Shown here piece by piece: positions 1 to 10,960 of a stretch of DNA of 64,000 bases (positions are counted from its first letter, which is position 1; each line of letters begins with the position of its first letter). The DNA comes from Ianthella basta (taxonomy: Eukaryota > Porifera > Demospongiae > Verongiida > Ianthellidae). Position numbers and translations under genes: made by a program. The notes below the pieces were generated by a model. The model had not been told where the DNA came from and did not search any database. It saw nothing but the letters and a program-made list of their open reading frames with translations. The stretch spans positions 13,317,123-13,381,122 of the forward strand of contig OZ025868.1 in assembly GCA_964019415.1 (NCBI GenBank), written 5' to 3'.

Positions 1-590
1 AATGCAGCCAAATTTACTTACAGGTATATTAATGGTTACCTGTAGCAATGCTAGAATATGTACCACATTAGTTCATAGCTGTATACTTTTAACACTTAGC
101 AGGAATGCCGGTAACCAAGTATGCAGAGAGGTTTGCCAATACATCCCCTTCCTTCCACTACACTGCACCCTAAAAACAAAGAAAAGATGTTTTCTCATCT
201 GTAGCAGAGGTATACCAGACACAGAAGAGCTAGAAGTCCCACCACTACTGGAGTACTCAAGAACATAGCAAGAACATCCATATTATATTGCGTTTATGCA
301 TGCGTGTTAGCCAGAGGAGTCTTGACAACAAGCATAAGGTGGCCAGGGATATGTTGCGCATGACCATGCTCTCAGTGCCAATGTGTGCAAGGTTCATACA
401 CCTTATTACAGGGTAGTGGCACTTGTAGGGTGCATCAAGTGGTCTCAGATCAATAACCTCTTACTGTGCTATTTTATAATAACCACACTAGAGGTTACTG
501 CACCATAATAATGTAAATAAATTTAACCATAATATATATGCTATCATACTATAACCATATTATAATAAGTACTAACAGGAAAGCCCACAA
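1..590 (-). repeat. P450 first-exon unit, copy i
   Basis: This is the leftmost of five related units that carry the first exon of the P450 family plus the DNA around it. The unit shares with the copies at 5.9, 7.0, 23.0 and 26.5 kb a run of about 560 bases: the segment before the exon, the exon itself, a stretch with the words CCAGGGATATGTTGCGCATG and GGGTGCATCAA, and an AT-rich tail. The unit is cut by the window edge on the left. The gene it would have served must lie beyond that edge. Confidence 0.75.
199..281 (-). pseudogene. orphan P450 exon 1, copy i, splice donor lost
   Basis: The exon opens with ATG at 281 and encodes a short N-terminal membrane anchor (MDVLAMFLS followed by a Val/Leu-rich stretch), as in the other first exons. 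It is 83 nt long, the family length. The exon ends in CAG but the next bases are ATGAG, where other copies read GTGAG, so the GT splice donor is lost by a G-to-A change. It is unlikely to splice normally. Confidence 0.7.
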
Positions 591-1738
591 CAGCTACTCC
601 ACGAAAGTGTGGCTTATAATTGTGTGGGTGTGCCAGCTGGTAGGCCGCAATCATAGCTGTGCATGCATGTTGCAAGCAATGCTGTGTGTAGCGTTATGTG
701 GAAAGAGAATCACCCAGAATAAGTGGAATCATGCATGCACTGGCAATGGATATGACAGAAACAACTGCAGAGTTGGTATAGTCTAAGAATGGAACTGATA
801 AACAGTGTATGTGGGCACATCAAGTAATTAAGAATGGAAGCTTATGTAGCTATGCTCGGAGGAACACCATATCTTAAGTCTAAATGCCACAACTCTCTTG
901 CTCCTTCCTACCTATCTACTCTTTTCAAGATACCATCCCTTAATTACTCCACTCTCAAGAGTGATCAAATAAATCTTCCATCTGTCAAGTCGTCCTATGC
1001 ACAACACTCATTCAGCTTCCTTGGTGTGTCCCTGTGGCACTCACTTCCATCTTCTGTTCATGCCTCAAACTCATTAGCATCATTTACAAACTCAGCATCA
1101 TATTTTATTTGTACAAACTAACTTATTACACAATAAATGGTTCCATGATGATGATAACTTGGCACTTATTCCACTTATAATACATTGACATCAATCTGCA
1201 TGACCCTTAATTTCTTGTTATTTTCATTTTTATTGTACACTTTTCAGAGTGCTTATAGTAGCCACCAGCTAAAGGCTTTCCCTGATTCAATAAGCAATCC
1301 AATCCAATGCAATCCAATGTCTTAATGGAGATGCCTTTGGGACAGATCATGCACAGTACAGTTCCAGGTCAAAGTGTGAAGCCAGCCTTCGGCGGGCTTC
1401 CCTACTCTGGCACAGCAGCTTCATAACGGCTACTCCACAACATTGGCTTATGATTGTGTGGGTTTGCCAGCTGGTAGACCACAACCATATGCGTGCATGT
1501 TGCAGGCAATGCTGTGTGTAGCCCGATATGGACAGTGAATCACCCAGAATAAGTGGAATCAGGCATGCTCTGACAATGAATATGACATAGAAACAACTGC
1601 AAAATTGGTAGAATGAAAGCAAAGAACCGTGTATGTGGGCACATCAAGTAAATTGGAAGCTCATGTATGTTCAGGGGAACACCATGTCTTAAGATAGTTT
1701 TGGACAGGTCATCCATGGTACTGTTCCAGGTCAAAGTG
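591..1738. repeat. direct repeat pair split by a LINE insertion
   Basis: About 280-320 bases at 591-874 recur at 1421-1738 in the same orientation; both have GCTACTCCAC near the start and AATCACCCAGAATAAGTGGA in the middle. The end of the first copy (GTTCCAGGTCAAAGTGTGA) has been moved to 1345-1378 because a LINE tail was inserted at about 875-1320. The second copy abuts the broken end of the Ty3 integrase at about 1740. The nature of the repeat is unknown. It does not match the LTR seen at the other end of the Ty3 element. Confidence 0.65.
876..1322 (+). mobile_element. LINE 3' end (reverse transcriptase C-terminus)
   Basis: A plus-strand reading frame ending at 1121 shows the typical tail of jockey/CR1-like LINE ORF2 proteins: PSYLSTL, a serine-rich stretch, then SFLGVSLWHSLPSS and a short hydrophobic end. 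The rest of the polymerase is missing, the normal result of 5' truncation. After a short 3' untranslated segment the sequence ends in an imperfect AATCC/AATGC tandem repeat at about 1297-1320, as CR1-type LINEs do. The flanking words TCTTAAG (868-874) and TCTTAAT (1319-1325) may be the target-site duplication. Confidence 0.75.
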
Positions 1739-1739
1739 T

Positions 1740-4700
1740 GATGAAAAGTCACTGATTGAGCTACTACATTCCACAAAATTGCGACCCTGATCTGAGTGGA
1801 TGAGGAGTGGAACACCAAACCTGCAAACAACCTCCTTCACTAGCAATTCAGCCACAGTACAAGCTTCTTGGTTTGGCATGGGAAAAGCTTCTACCCACTT
1901 AGAGAAGTAGTCAGCAACAATTAAAATATACTTGTTCCCTGAGTGTGTGCAGGGCAATGTACCCATGCAGGACATCAAGAGCAAGGCGTTCCATTGGTGC
2001 TCCCACCAAATACTGTTGCATTGCAGCTCGTTGTCTTCTTGGGTGGACCTCGTCTCTCAGCACATGCATCACAATTACGGCACCACTCTCGGACATCATC
2101 TCTGCAGTTAACCCAATAGAAGTGCTGCTGGACACGCCTCTGTGTCTGGGCAATTCCGAAGTGCCCAGTGGTTGCACTACCATGGAGCTCCTTAAGGACC
2201 TTTTCTCTCAGGGAAGTAGGGACCACCAACTGTCTCACGATAGCATCTCCTGATGGTGTCTCCCACAAGCGCTGTAGTACCCCATTGATCAACTGGAGAC
2301 TGTCCCATTGTGCCCAGTAGGCCTTTGTGCACTCACCACACGGGGCAACCTCATCCCAGTCAGGTTTGGCAGTGCTCCTTTCCAGCCATTCAATCACTGG
2401 ACAAAGGGTGTCATCAGTCAGTTGAGCCTGCCGCAGTTCTTCGGGGGAACCTGTGATCTCAGTGAGGTTGTGAGCATTGAGAGCTACTGCTTTTACAGTG
2501 GTTGACGAGCCGTCTTGTTCTGAAGTTGGTCTTGGGTCTGGACTGGCTGCATGGTGTAGCTCTTCTGTGGAGTCCCTTCTGTTGCAATGCTTGGCTAAGG
2601 GCAGTGCTGAAGTATGCCACAGGTCACTCTCTCCCCTCCACCAACTGTGACAGTATATACAGCTCCAATCCCCACACTACTTGCATCTGTGTCAAGAATG
2701 AATGGTAAGGTGAGGTCAGGATAAGACAGTACAGGTGCTTCAATAAGAGCTGTTTTCAACCTGGAGAAGGCTGTTTGTGCTTCTGCAGTCCCCTGGAATG
2801 TGGTCATCTTCTTAGTGCATTCATGCAGAGAAGCAATGTTGGCAAATCCTGCAATATAGCGGCGGTAGAAAGAAGCTAGTCCCAAGAAGCTCTTAACGTC
2901 CTTAACAGACATGGGCCTCGGCCATGCTTGAATGGCTTCCACTTTGTCAGGGTCTGGGGATACTCCCCTGGCACTTATTACATGTCCCAAGTACTTGACT
3001 TCCCGGTGGAACAGTGCACACTTTTTGGGATTTAGCTTGAGATTCGCCTCCTTCATTCGCTGAAACCCCATCTGAAGGTTGTCCATCTGCTGCTGAAATG
3101 TCCTTCTAGGGACCAGGATGTCATCCAAGTACAGGAGTGCTACAGTTGTAGGAATTCCTGCTAGCACCTGCTCCATTAGGCCCTCAAATGTGGCAGGTGC
3201 GTTGCAAAGGCTAAATGGTATGACCTTAAACTGCCACAAGCCAGTCCCAGTTGAGAATGCAGTCTTCTTTCTGGCTTCATCACTTAGCCGGACCTGCCAA
3301 TAACCAGACTTCAGATCTAAGGTGGAGAACCACTCTGCACCTGCAAGGGAATCAATGGTGTCATCTATGCGGGGTAAGGGGTATGAGTCTTTCTAGGTGA
3401 TCTCATTCAGTTTTTGGTAGTCAATGCAGAATCTAGTGCTCCCATCTTTTTTCTTCACCAGGACAATTGGTGATGACCAGGCACTCGCAGATGACTCAAT
3501 TACCCCCTGTTGCTTCATTTCAAACAAGATTTTCTCAGCCTCTTCTCTCTTGGCTAAAGGTCTTCTGGGTGGCTGATGGATAGGCTTGGCATCTCCAGTG
3601 TGGATTTCATGGTTAACCAGATCGGTACATCCTAAGTCATTTGCAACTGCAGAAAAGAGATTGGAAAAATGGCAGAGAAGTTGGAGCGCCTCCTTCTCTG
3701 TGGTTGCCAGACCATCTGCAGTATTCTGAAATAGTGATTTCAGGTGAATGGGGAGTTCTTCCAGAGTGGCTTCTCTGCTGACACCAGTAATTCTGCCCAG
3801 TGGTGCAGAGCTTCTGGGGTTGCTAATGGAAACAACTGGCTCACAGCAAGCCAGCGTGGCACCTCTGCGAATCACCTTTGGTTCCTGTGAAAGGTTCATC
3901 ACCCTCAGCGGGGTAGTCTGCTTCTGCATGTCCACTAGAGTCCTGCCAACCAATATGTCATCCACATGGCCATCATTCTCAGCAAAGCTGGGTGGCTCGA
4001 GCATTCCCCATTGAGCAGTATCATGGCCACCTTCAATCTTGACAGACACAACTGCTTCTGAAAGGGGAGGGATAGATACTTGGCTAGCAAGTGTTACCCG
4101 ATAGCATGAGGGTTCTGCTCGTGCATTAGATTTCCTCAACGGGAACTCCTGCTGCCTGATCTTCAGGGAACTGTCCTTCAAGTTGACCAGGAAGTCATGC
4201 CGCTCTAGGAAGTCTAGACCCAGGATACACTTGTCCTGTATGTCTGCGACCCACATGGGGTGTTTCATGGTTAAGGATCCAATTGTCAGCTGAAATTCAC
4301 CTTTTCCATGGATTGGTGCTCGTTCACCAGTCACTGCACGCAGGCAACTGCTCACTGGTTGCATGGACACAAAGCTTGTCCTCTTCAGTCAGAATGTCTG
4401 CCCTGACAATGGAGATGTTACTCCCTGTGTCAATGGTGATGTCACAAGCCTTCCCGTTGATGGAAGAATCAAACTGTCACAATCATTATGAATAGAACCA
4501 GTTTTGAACACTACTTTTGGGGCTTCATTACTTGTAGCCGAGTTCTGCTCCTCGATCTCGGCTACTGCCCATTTCCCAGATGGGAAACATTCTGAGTGGC
4601 AGGCTTCCCTCTAGTTGGGCACTCTTGTCGCATATGCCCTATTTTGCCAGAGTGCCAGCAGATCCCAGCCCTTTGCCGAGGTGAGGTGTGTGGTTCCTTC

Positions 4701-5590
4701 TCATGTCTAGGCTCCCTCATAGCACATCTCACAAGCTCTGTTAAGTGGTGGATAACGTTGTCCTCGGGCTGCTCATCTTTGGACACCTCCTCCTGCAGTG
4801 CTGCCTCTCTTATGGCATGCAACCATTGCTTGCTGGCCAGGCACAGCGATTCCAACTCCAGTGATGCCTCCAGGGCTTGGTGCAAGGTGGGAGGCCGACC
4901 CTGTTGCACCTTTACTTGCAGGTCTTCCTCTGGAAGGGCATCAAGAAACTGGTCTCTTGCCAACACTTCTATCATGCTGGCAGGAGCATCTGGATATGCG
5001 AGTCGTGTCAGCCTTTCAATGTCTTCAGCTAGCTCTGGGAGGCCTTCACCTCTTTTGCGGGTCCTGGTTCTTAGCTTCATTCGGTTGAGCTCAACTTAGT
5101 GCTTGGCTCCAAATCGGATCTCCAAGGCAGCTGTCAAGGCTTGGTAGTCATGACGATGCTCTGGGGTAAGCTGGTCAATACTCCTGTAGCAGGCCCCCTT
5201 AAACTGATGTTCAAGTGAGCTGCTTTGTCCTGCTCTCCCCAATTGTTCATCTTTGCCGCTGCTTCAAATTGCAATTGGTAAGTGTCCCATGGGAGGCTCC
5301 CGTCAAAGGGTGCAGGCTTCTGGATAACTGCTGCAGCCAGTCCTGGATAGCCATAAGGGTGAATCTGACTTGAAGTGTCAGTTTCCAAGTCCTGCTGTCC
5401 TGGTGGGAGTTGCATCTCTTGCTGCACAGTCTTCTGTCCCTCCATCAGGGCATGCACATGCTTCTCCATCTGATACTGTCTTCTCTCTATATATGTCTTC
5501 TAACTGAATCGACTGCTTTTCCATCAGGAACTTGATCTGCTGACTCTGTTCCTCCAGTTTCTGCGTAAGCAAAGCCATTTGTTCCTCCAT
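1740..5590 (-). pseudogene. Ty3/gypsy gag-pol, truncated and broken
   Basis: Reading leftward from the gag ATG at 5590, the order is: gag with an N-terminal coiled coil, a Ty3 gag core and a zinc knuckle; an aspartic-protease region with ILGLDFLERHDF; reverse transcriptase with WSSPIVLVKKKDGSTRFCID and the catalytic YLDD near 3120; RNase H with DTDASSVGIGAV; then integrase with the HHCC zinc region (LHGSATTGHFG, CRNCDAC) and a core domain with DYFSKWVEAF and HSDQGRNF. The frame is broken by a shift near 5470-5400, stops between the gag parts near 5090, an in-frame TAG at 3393-3395 in reverse transcriptase, and a shift after the RNase H start near 2630. The zinc knuckle reads CWHSG where the second cysteine should be. 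The element stops inside integrase at about 1740 and no 3' LTR follows. It is a dead copy. Confidence 0.9.
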
Positions 5591-5619
5591 GCGAACCGTG
5601 GCACAAGTACCAGTGCTCA

Positions 5620-5880
5620 TCCCACTTCTGACACCAGTGTTGCGTTTGCAGGCACCGTAAGCATACAAAGTGGACAGTTGCTCAAATCAATGATTAGGCA
5701 AGGCAGGACTGGCAAATGCAGTACAATAATCTTATTTATAGGCTTCTGTGGAGAATGTTCAAGAGTACACAGATCAAGTCATGTCAGTCGAATCATGTCA
5801 ATAACATATAGGAGTCTAGAAAGTTCGGTATCATCTCTTGTCAATGGACTCACAACCCTAAAATACCATAATATAGTCCA
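5620..5880 (-). mobile_element. Ty3 5' LTR and primer-binding site
   Basis: On the minus strand the gag start is preceded at 5636-5620 by TGGTGTCAGAAGTGGGA, a form of primer-binding site often seen just after the 5' LTR in Ty3/gypsy elements. The LTR should end in CA at about 5638. Inside it, TATAAATA (5740-5733, minus) is a plausible promoter TATA box. The outer edge of the LTR is uncertain (about 5870-5880) because no second LTR is available to compare. Confidence 0.6.
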
Positions 5881-5930
5881 CATGCATACACACACAAACA
5901 CACACACACACACACGCACACACACACTGC
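5881..5930. repeat. CA microsatellite
   Basis: This is a short, interrupted (CA)n tract between the Ty3 LTR and first-exon unit ii. A CA tract also precedes units iii and v at the same place. Confidence 0.9.
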
Positions 5931-6165
5931 TTACATTTCACATCTGCAAATGCAATCAGCTACCCAATGCAGCCAAATTTACTTACTAACAGGTATATTA
6001 ATAGTTTTCAGTAGCAATATTAGAATATGTACCACATTAGTTTATAGCTGTATACTTTTAACACTTAGCAAGGATGCCGGTAACCAGGCATGCAGAGACG
6101 TTTGCCAATACATCCCCTTCCTTCCACTACACTGCACCCTAAAAACCAACATAAAATGTTTCGAC

Positions 6166-6248
6166 CTGTAGCAGAGGTATACCAGACACAGAAGAACTAG
6201 AAGTCCCACCAGTACAGGAGTACTCAGGAACATAGCAAGAACATCCAT
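6166..6248 (-). pseudogene. orphan P450 exon 1, copy ii, weak donor
   Basis: The start codon at 6248 and the 83-nt length are kept, and the peptide is the family anchor (MDVLAMFLSTPVLVG, then LLVLLCLVYL). The donor reads AG/GTCGAA instead of AG/GTGAG, which is a poor match to consensus, and the penultimate Tyr codon has become Cys. No exon 2 follows on this strand within the window; a Ty3 element lies there instead. Probably not functional. Confidence 0.6.
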
Positions 6249-6334
6249 ATTATATTGCTTTTAAGCATGAGTGTTAGCTAGAGGAGTCTTGACGGCAAGC
6301 ATAAGGTGGCCAGGGATATGCTGCGCATGACCAT

Positions 6335-6392
6335 GCTCTCAGTGCCAATGTGTGCAAGGTTCATACACCTTGCACACATTGGCACTGAGAGC
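6335..6392. repeat. perfect 25-bp inverted repeat
   Basis: The arms at 6335-6359 and 6368-6392 are exact reverse complements (GCTCTCAGTGCCAATG at the outer part) around an 8-base loop. The left arm is the normal family sequence; the right arm replaces what other units show there (TATTACAAGG or TATCACAGGG). It therefore looks like a local copy-and-invert event private to unit ii. It lies about 90-145 bases upstream of that exon's ATG. Confidence 0.85.
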
Positions 6393-6854
6393 AGGGTAAT
6401 GGCACATGTAGGGTGCATCAAATGGTCTCAGACCAATAACCTCTTAATGTGCTATTTTATAAAAAAAACACTATAGGTTACTGCACCATTATAATGTAAC
6501 TATATTTAACCAAAATATATATGCTATCATACTATAACCATATTTTAATAGGTATATTGTACCATACTATATATCACTATACTGTATTCATCATGCTACA
6601 CAACTATATAAAATTATATATATAATTATTATACATAGATGCTTATGCCTACGCAGAATACCTATGCCTATAATACATAATATTGTAATATTATGTATTG
6701 CAAATGCAGATCTTAATGAGCTGAGAGGAGTGCCTGCAGATTGAGCATTCCTTCTATTGCATACCTTATGTATGCATTACTCCCGTACAGATTGGTCAAC
6801 CGTTTCAGTTAACACACACAAATGCAACACACATGCACATGCACATGCACGCAT

Positions 6855-6856
<2 letters not shown>

Positions 6857-6888
<32 letters not shown>

Positions 6889-6900
6889 GCACGCACACAC

Positions 6901-6967
<67 letters not shown>

Positions 6968-6990
6968 ACAAACACACACACACGCACACT
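6857..6990. repeat. CA microsatellite
   Basis: A long, lightly interrupted (CA)n tract with a few CG and TG steps separates first-exon units ii and iii. It corresponds in position to the tract at 26.32-26.50 kb. Confidence 0.95.
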
Positions 6991-7650
6991 AGTTCAGTTT
7001 CTCATCTGCAAATACAATCAGCTACCCATGCAATGTGGACTAATTTACTTACAGGTTTCTGCATTAATTGCATTGTTCACCATAGTTATACTAAAATATT
7101 ATCACATAAATCTATAGCTGTATACTTCTAATGGAATCATCAGTTAGCAGGGATGCCAGTATACAGGCATGCAGAGAGGTTTGCCAATACACCTCCTTCC
7201 CTCCACTAAATTGCATCCTAAAACCCACGGAAAGATGTTTCCTCACCTGTAGTAGAGGTACACCAGACACAGGAGAACTAGAAGTCCCACCAGTACAGGA
7301 GTACTCAGGAACATGGCAAGGACGTCCATACCCATATCGCTTTTAAGCACGCGTGTTAGCCAGAGGAGCTTTGACTACGAGCAGAAGCTGGCCAGGGATA
7401 TGTTGCGCATGACCATGCTCTCAGTGCCAGTGTGTGCAAGGTTCATACACCTTATTACAAGGTAATGGCACATGCATGTAGGGTGCATCAAATGGTCTCA
7501 GATCAATGACCTCTTATTGTGCTATTTTATAATAACCACACTAGGCTACTGTACTATTATACTATAACTATATTATATGACTCTACTATATACATCATAC
7601 TACACAACTATACATGATGCATGCTTTTGCCCACACAGCATCATGTATAG
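6991..7650 (-). repeat. P450 first-exon unit, copy iii
   Basis: The unit is closer to copy v (26.5-27.15 kb) than to the others, sharing the words CTTCCCTCCACTAAA and AGGAGCTTTG around the exon. Its far side runs into GCCCACACAGC at about 7630, where it joins the P450 intron 12 relic. Confidence 0.75.
7247..7329 (-). CDS. orphan P450 exon 1, copy iii, intact
   Basis: This exon is undamaged: ATG at 7329, 83 nt, a signal-anchor peptide beginning MDVLAMFLSTPVLVGLLVLL, and a good donor AG/GTGAGG. No exon 2 is found downstream before the Ty3 element, so a transcript from it would need exons beyond the left edge or would be non-coding. It is evidence of a gene whose body was lost or displaced. It lacks the rest of the P450, so no enzyme is encoded here. 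Confidence 0.6.
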
Positions 7651-7654
7651 TTCA

Positions 7655-7917
7655 GTCACAGATCAGTACTTGAAATATGGAGCTTATGGAGCTTGTTGAA
7701 TTGCATGACATAGCTACACATCATCCCATAATTGCAACTATGAAGGACTGGCAACTTCCATGAATGCCAAGCACACAATTGCAATTTGGTTTTACCATTA
7801 TTCAATTAAAATAATATGCACTATATACATACAACTCGTTGATTGCTACACGCATTGTATACATACCTACACTGACTTATATACGCACTTCAGTGTGGGT
7901 ACTTATGCATATGCACA
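7655..7917 (-). pseudogene. P450 intron 12 relic
   Basis: This segment (from GATCAGTACTTGAAATATGG to CACTTCAGTGTGGGTAC) matches the intron 12 side of P450-2 at about 27.75-28.0 kb nearly base for base. The flanking exons 12 and 13 are absent. It shows that a whole block (first-exon units plus the 3' end of the neighbouring P450) was duplicated and then trimmed here. Confidence 0.75.
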
Positions 7918-7924
7918 GATGTAA

Positions 7925-10865
7925 CGCTTGGTGACGGTCACACACTGCAAGCAACAGCACAAGGAACAGTACCTCTAATGATGCACCTACCAGATGGAAG
8001 TTCCAGCAAGTGCTGCCTTCGTGAGATATTGTTCATGTCGTCATTGTCATACAACCTTGTGAGTGTGTCGAAGGCAGCTGAAAGAGGAAAAGATACCAAG
8101 TTTAACCAAGATGGTTACACATTAGTCGACAAGAGTGGATGTATCATTGCCAGAGCTCAACAACGGGGAAGTCTGTACTACTTAGACTACAGAGGTGCTG
8201 AACGTGTCACCATCACACAGCAGTCATCTGACCATACCACTCTGTGGCACCGGCAGTTTGGCCATCTTTCGGGGCAGGATTGCGGAAGCTATCACGAGAC
8301 AAGCTTGTTCATGGTCTGGACTGTATTTTGTCGGTAGATATCGACTTCTGCGAGGCTTGTGTGCATGGCAAACAAAAGAGGACCCCAATAAAGCCGAGGG
8401 GCAGCAAGTCAACCAAACCATTGCAGCTTGTCCACAGTGATTTGTGCGGGAAGATGAATACACCCTCACTTGGCAGAGGTGAGTATTTCCTCACATTCAT
8501 TGACGACTGTACACACTACACATGGGTGTATGTACTAAAATGGAAGAGTGAGATCTTCGACAAGTTTCAGAAATGGAAAGCACTTGTAGAGAACAAAAGT
8601 GGGCACAAGTTGAAGGTTCTGCGAACCGATTGAGGTGGGGAATACACATCTGAAGAATTCCAGAAGTTCCTCCAATCTGCTGGGGTGCATCGTTAGCTGA
8701 CGGTACCACAGACCCCTGAACAGAATGGAGTGGCCAAAATGATGAACCGGACCCTGGTGGAATCTGTGCGATCAATGCTTTCGGATGCCCACTTACCTCA
8801 GAGTTTTTGGGCTGAAGCTTTATCAATAGCTGTCTACCTCCGTAACCGCAGCCCAACGAAGGCAGCTGATGGCATGACCCCTTTTGAAGCATGGATGAAG
8901 AAAAGGCCATCTGTCCCACATCTTCGTGTCTTCGGGTGCAAGGCCTACGTACATGTTCCAAAGAATGAGCGGGGAAAGCTCGACAAAAAGGCAAAGTGCA
9001 TCCTTGTGGGTTATGGTGAGGAGACAAAGGGATACAGACTTTATGACCCTGAGAGGAAGAGGATCTGTTTCAGCCGAGGCGTGTCCTTCAATGAGCACAA
9101 GTGTGGCATGGAACATGAAGTCACTGAGACAGGAGGAGATCTGTTCGGAGCTGGACCTCTAGGGTGAGAATGATTCATCTCCTGAACCCATGATCCCCAA
9201 TCAATCCCCAGTGCCACCACCTCAGGAACAGCCAAATGTTCGCAGGTTAGGAAGAGAGAGACACTTTCCTGACTACTACGGAAAAAGAATCTACCTCAGC
9301 AGAGCCCTCTACTGTGGAAGAAGTCTTGAGCAGTCCCAAGAAGGACTGTTGGCTGAAAGAAATGGAGAAGGAGATGTCATCTGTGCAAGAGAATGAAGTG
9401 TGGGAGCTGGTTGATCTACCAGAGAATTGCAAGCCAGTGGGGAGCAAATGGATTTTCAAGGCAAAGACCAATGCTGATGATCACATTGACCGGTACAAAG
9501 CATGACTGGTTGCCCAAGGTTTCTCGCAGAAGTTCGGAACAGACTACGATGAAACCTTCTCCTCCTTGGTGAGATTGGAGTCCGTCCGTACTCTCATTGC
9601 AACATCTGTCCAACAAGGCCTGCAGCTGCATCAGGTAGATGTCACCACAGCCTTCCTCAATGGCAAGCTAGAGAAGGAGGTGTACATGAAACAGCCAGAA
9701 AGATTAGAGGTTCCTGGCAAAGAGCATTTAGTGTGAAATTTGAAGAAGAGCATCTATGGACAGAAGCAGTCTCCACGTTGCTGGAATAGTGCTCTTCATA
9801 ATCACCTCAAGAAGATGGGTTTCCTTCAGATGACCACTGATCCTTGCATCTACAGGACTTCTGGAGGAGAGCTAGCCTATCTTGGTGTCTATGCATGTGG
9901 ATGACATCATCATTGCTGCATTAACCAACAAACGTCTTGCTCAAGTGAAGAGAGACCTTGCGTCACGATTCGACATCAAGGATCTGGGGAAACTCCATCA
10001 CTTCCTTGGCATGAAGATTGTGCAGGACGAGGCAAACGGGAGTGTTTGGATCAGTCAGCCTGCCTACATTGAGACTCTTCTGAAGAGGTTTGGAATGGAA
10101 CATGCCAAAGCCAGCGCTACAATCATTGATCCTGGAAACAAGCTGGTGAAAGCCTTAGAAGAAGACGAGTTGTTTGATCAACACACATATCAGTCTGCAG
10201 CTTACTGTACTTGTCTGTCACTACTAGACCTGACATCACGTTTCCAGCCAGCAATGTGGCCAAGTTCTCTGCTAAACCAACTGTGCGACACTGGACTGCC
10301 ATCAAGCAGATCATGCGATACTTGAGAGGTACAGCTGATCTTGGCCTGATTCACTCCACGAAGTAACAATGACTGTGTGGGGTTTTCAAATGCTGACTGG
10401 GCAGGTGATCTAAATGGCAGGAAGTCCACTTCTGGATACATTTTCCAGATTGGTGGTACCGTTGTGAGCTGGAGGTGCAACAAACAAACAACTGTTGCAC
10501 TCTCAACGGCAGAGGCTGAGTATGCTGCATTTGGCCAGTGCAGCCCAAGAAGCTGTTTGGATAAGACAACTTACTACAGATCTCACTGGTGAACCACCAG
10601 CTGAACCCACTTTTGTCTTCGAAGATAATCAAGCAGCCATTGCCATGACAAAGAATCCACAATTCCATGGTCGCTCCAAGCACATCGCTATCAAGTATCA
10701 CTTTGTCCGAGACAAGGTCAATGATGGAACACTCAAAATAAGGTACTGTCCCACAGCCGAAATGATTGTGGATATGTTGACAAAGGGATTGCCAACAGGT
10801 AACTTCAACAAGCTTCGCAAGTTGATTGGTCTCGAAGTATGTTCCGGCAGCGAGTGAGGAGGAGT
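7925..10865 (+). pseudogene. Ty1/copia pol, decayed
   Basis: The order of domains is that of copia: GAG-pre-integrase with LWHRQFGHLS (about 8242), integrase with CEACVHGKQKR, LVHSDLCG and GGEY, reverse transcriptase with VGSKWIF, VDVTTAFLNG and a VDDI active site near 9900, then RNase H with ADWAGD, STAEAEY and EDNQAAI. Frames break near 8290 and 9885 and again near 10220 and 10550, with stops at about 8631, 8695, 9504 and 9735. The third catalytic residue of integrase is lost: the usual NGVAE reads NGVAK. The 5' LTR, gag and protease are missing. The frame ends at 10857 followed by GGAGGAG, a likely polypurine tract. Confidence 0.92.
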
Positions 10866-10960
10866 GTTGACTAACACTCTTACCGTAACATAGAACAAAC
10901 ATATTTGTGTAAACAGCTGTGTAGTGAAAACAAGATTCATTAGTCATGCATGTGACTGTA
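10866..10960 (+). mobile_element. copia 3' LTR, partial
   Basis: Directly after the purine-rich GAGGAGGAG the sequence reads TGTTGACTAACACTC, the form expected for the start of a copia LTR. Only about 95 bases remain before an inserted DNA element. The sequence beyond that insertion is a CA tract, so the LTR is incomplete. Confidence 0.55.

Larger units (their letters stand above)
5931..6780 (-). repeat. P450 first-exon unit, copy ii
   Basis: This unit runs from ATCTGCAAATGCAATCAGCT through the exon to an AT-rich tail and ends in the segment GGTCAACCGTTTCAGTT just before the next CA tract. The tail (ATGCTTATGCCTAC, ATACCTATGCCTATAATAC) is matched at 26.16-26.3 kb. The unit lies directly next to copy iii. 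Confidence 0.75.

Noticed and set aside
834-1121. An independent small gene of 95 codons
   Set aside because: The sequence is the C-terminal end of a LINE polymerase, and the first part of the frame lies in the flanking repeat.
591-1738. The direct repeat pair as LTRs of the Ty3 element
   Set aside because: Both copies lie on the same side of the element and do not match the segment next to the primer-binding site at the other end.
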